This document shows, in pieces, positions 63,001-64,000 of a DNA stretch of 64,000 nucleotides. Position 1 is the first letter of the stretch, and every line of letters begins with the position of its first letter. The position numbers and the translations under genes were made by a program. A model generated the notes under the pieces. The model ran no database searches. It worked only from the letters and a program-made list of their open reading frames with translations, and was not told the DNA's origin. Origin of the DNA: Nomia melanderi (taxonomy: Eukaryota; Arthropoda; Insecta; Hymenoptera; Halictidae); assembly GCF_051020985.1 (NCBI RefSeq), contig NW_027475145.1, forward strand, positions 1,054,001 to 1,118,000, given 5' to 3'.

Positions 63001-64000
63001 GCTGCACAGATGCATTCGCCAGTGCTTCCTACAGACAATGCACTTTGATTTATTGCGCTCTCTGTAATAGCACCCGAGATATCACCAGATATATATTGGA
63101 TTTTTGCCTGACCCTGAGTTCTCGGCCCCATGAGACGGTGGTTTTCTCGGCCACTGGTGGTCCGAGGTCGTTCCCGCTGCACGGATTCATGCGCCAGGGC
63201 CGCCTGCAGATAATACACTTTGGTTCATTGCGCTATCTCTAATAGCACCCGAGATATCACCAGATATATATTGGATTTTTCCCTGACCCTGAGTGTCCGG
63301 CCCCATGAGACGCTGGTTTTCTCGGCCCCTGGTGGTCCGAGGTCGTTCCCGCTGCCCGGATTCATGCGCCAGGGCCTCCTACAGACAATGCACTTTGGTT
63401 TATTGCGCTATCAGTAATAGCACCAGAGATATCACCAGATATATGCTGGATTTTTACATGACCTTGGGTGACGGATTCCGAACACCTGTAATTTTCTCGG
63501 CCACTGGTGGTCCAAGGTCGTTCCTGGGGCACAGATTCATTCGCCAGTGCCTCCTACAGACAATGCACTTTGATTTATTGCGCTATCTGCAATAGCACCC
63601 ATGATATCACCAGATATATATTGGATATTCCCCTGACCCTGATTGTCCGGCCCCATGAGACTGTGGTTTACTCGGCCCCTGGTGGACCGAGGTCGTTCCC
63701 GCTGCACAGATTCATGCGCCAGGGTCTCCTACAGACAATGCACTTTGAATTATTGCGCTATCTGTAATAGCACCCGAGATATCACCGGATATGTATTTGA
63801 TTTTTCCCCGACCCTGAGTGTCCGGCCCCATGAGATGATGGTTTTCTCGTCCCCTGGTGGTCCGAGGTCGTTCCCGCTGCACAGATTCATGCGCCAGGGC
63901 CTCCTGCAGATAATTCACTTTGGTTTATTGCGCTATCTATAATAGGACCCGAGATATCACCAGTTATATATTGGATTTTGCCCTGACCCTGAGTGTCCGG
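60030..64000. repeat. 35-monomer (6125-bp) HOR, copy 2, truncated by window edge
   Basis: This is the nearly perfect partner of 53905-57875. It is still matching at the last base of the window, so the duplicated block is longer than the 3970 bases visible. Confidence 0.92.
63944..64000. repeat. Partial satellite monomer at right edge
   Basis: These are the first 57 bases of a unit with type A core. They carry CCAGTTATATATTGG in place of the usual CCAGATATATATTGG. The same variant occurs 6125 bases earlier, so the right edge lies inside a higher-order repeat copy and the array continues. Confidence 0.97.

Larger units (their letters stand above)
52394..63593. repeat. Type B monomers, right cluster (12 copies)
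   Basis: Type B units start at 52394, 53094, 54144, 54844, 56419, 57294, 58694, 59394, 60269, 60969, 62544 and 63419. Two subtypes can be told apart. One has the usual CCGAATATCTG core. The other has CCGAACACCTG (53094, 54844, 57294, 58694, 60969, 63419). Most carry TTCCTGGGGCACAG in the next block, a form not seen in the left cluster. The right cluster therefore expanded from its own founder or founders. Confidence 0.87.
1..64000. repeat. 175-bp satellite DNA array, head-to-tail, whole window
   Basis: The same unit recurs every 175 bases across the window. AGCACCCGAGATATC marks the chosen unit start, first at 95, then 270, 445 and so on. Counting from 95 to 63944 and allowing a net loss of 26 bases gives exactly 365 complete units. 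All lie in one orientation and no foreign sequence interrupts them. The consensus is about 53% GC with 9 CpG per unit. Nearly every unit has GATATC at positions 10-15. The unit length and higher-order organisation are typical of centromeric or pericentromeric satellites in eukaryotes; that location is inference. I do not recognise the family. No gene is supported anywhere in the window. Confidence 0.98.
52394..64000. repeat. Domain IV: exact-phase monomers with type B, very recent HOR
   Basis: Exact 175-base spacing continues from domain III, giving 157 consecutive in-phase monomers from 36469 to 63943. Type B monomers reappear abruptly, 12 in 66 complete units. Higher-order periods seen are 1750 bp (10 monomers), 1400 bp (8 monomers) and 6125 bp (35 monomers). 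Confidence 0.85.

Noticed and set aside
71..63942. Hundreds of 60-126-codon open frames on both strands, highly similar to one another
   Set aside because: They recur with the 175-bp period, which is not divisible by three. The same DNA is read in all frames, and they mostly end at the TAATAG junction. No promoter, codon pattern or conserved domain supports them.
95..63943. Duplication boundaries clustering at one monomer position (site-specific recombination)
   Set aside because: Boundary positions within the unit scatter (for example about 36, 40, 53, 57, 84, 127, 145 and 150), and each is only the nearest distinguishing base, so no hotspot can be claimed.
1..64000. CRISPR array
   Set aside because: The repeats are 175 bp, contiguous and without unique spacers. 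The unit size and lack of cas genes rule it out.
1..64000. Coding minisatellite (tandem protein repeat in a giant gene)
   Set aside because: The 175-bp unit shifts frame at every copy and contains stops in the junction; long blocks are kept in exact 175-bp rather than 3n phase.
1..64000. CENP-B box in the monomer
   Set aside because: I looked for TTCG....A..CGGG and its reverse complement in type A and type B units. CCCGCT and ATTCGC come closest but fail at the required positions. A scan of all 365 units would settle it.
1..64000. Human alpha satellite or another well-known satellite
   Set aside because: The unit length is near 171 bp, but the sequence does not resemble alpha satellite or the common plant 178-180-bp repeats as I know them. 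No database search was possible.
10..64000. CCAGATATATATTGG as a CArG-like (MADS) regulatory site or hairpin
   Set aside because: The spacing between CC and GG is 11, not 6, and the dyad is imperfect. It is a constant part of the repeat, so recurrence alone is no evidence of function.
1..64000. Tandem rRNA, 5S or tRNA gene cluster
   Set aside because: No recognisable rRNA segment, tRNA cloverleaf, or internal A/B box arrangement was seen in the unit.

Overview
The whole window is one uninterrupted satellite DNA array. A 175-bp unit is repeated head to tail from the first base to the last: 365 complete monomers plus a 94-base partial monomer at the left edge and a 57-base partial at the right edge. 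All copies have the same orientation. I see no protein-coding gene, RNA gene, transposon, CRISPR array or unique sequence. The many short open frames, on both strands, are by-products of the repeat. The unit length is 1 mod 3, so a frame runs through about three monomers until it meets the TAATAG at the monomer junction or another stop.

The sequence indicates a eukaryotic genome: a long homogeneous tandem array, a unit near nucleosome-repeat length, and layered higher-order repeats (HORs), as expected of centromeric or pericentromeric heterochromatin. I do not recognise the family and cannot name the taxon. The consensus is about 53% GC (92 of 175) with 9 CpG (observed/expected about 0.75). 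It carries an EcoRV site in nearly every unit and no match to the mammalian CENP-B box. In these entries, monomer position 1 is the A of AGCACCC.

There are two monomer types. Type A is the majority. Type B (35 copies) has a strongly diverged core at about positions 27-87. Independently, the 3' third exists as two linked haplotypes: CTGCAGATAATTC (PstI site, called G) and CTACAGACAATGC (called A).

Layout. Domain I (95-15319): 87 monomers keeping exact 175-bp phase, rich in type B, built from repeated passes of a roughly 5-kb HOR with 2-, 5- and 11-monomer sub-duplications. Domain II (15320-36468): 121 monomers with many 1-2 bp indels (net -26 bp), containing 2-, 8-, 18- and about 24-monomer duplications. 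Domain III (36469-52393): 91 monomers in exact phase, no type B, with 5-, 24- and 15-monomer HORs. Domain IV (52394-64000): exact phase, type B again, with 10-, 8- and 35-monomer HORs. The 35-monomer (6125-bp) repeat differs at only one base seen in about 3.97 kb and runs off the right edge. The type-B-free stretch (27731-52393) spans parts of domains II and III. Everything visible fits unequal exchange or conversion within a recently expanding satellite. No gene-based system is present.
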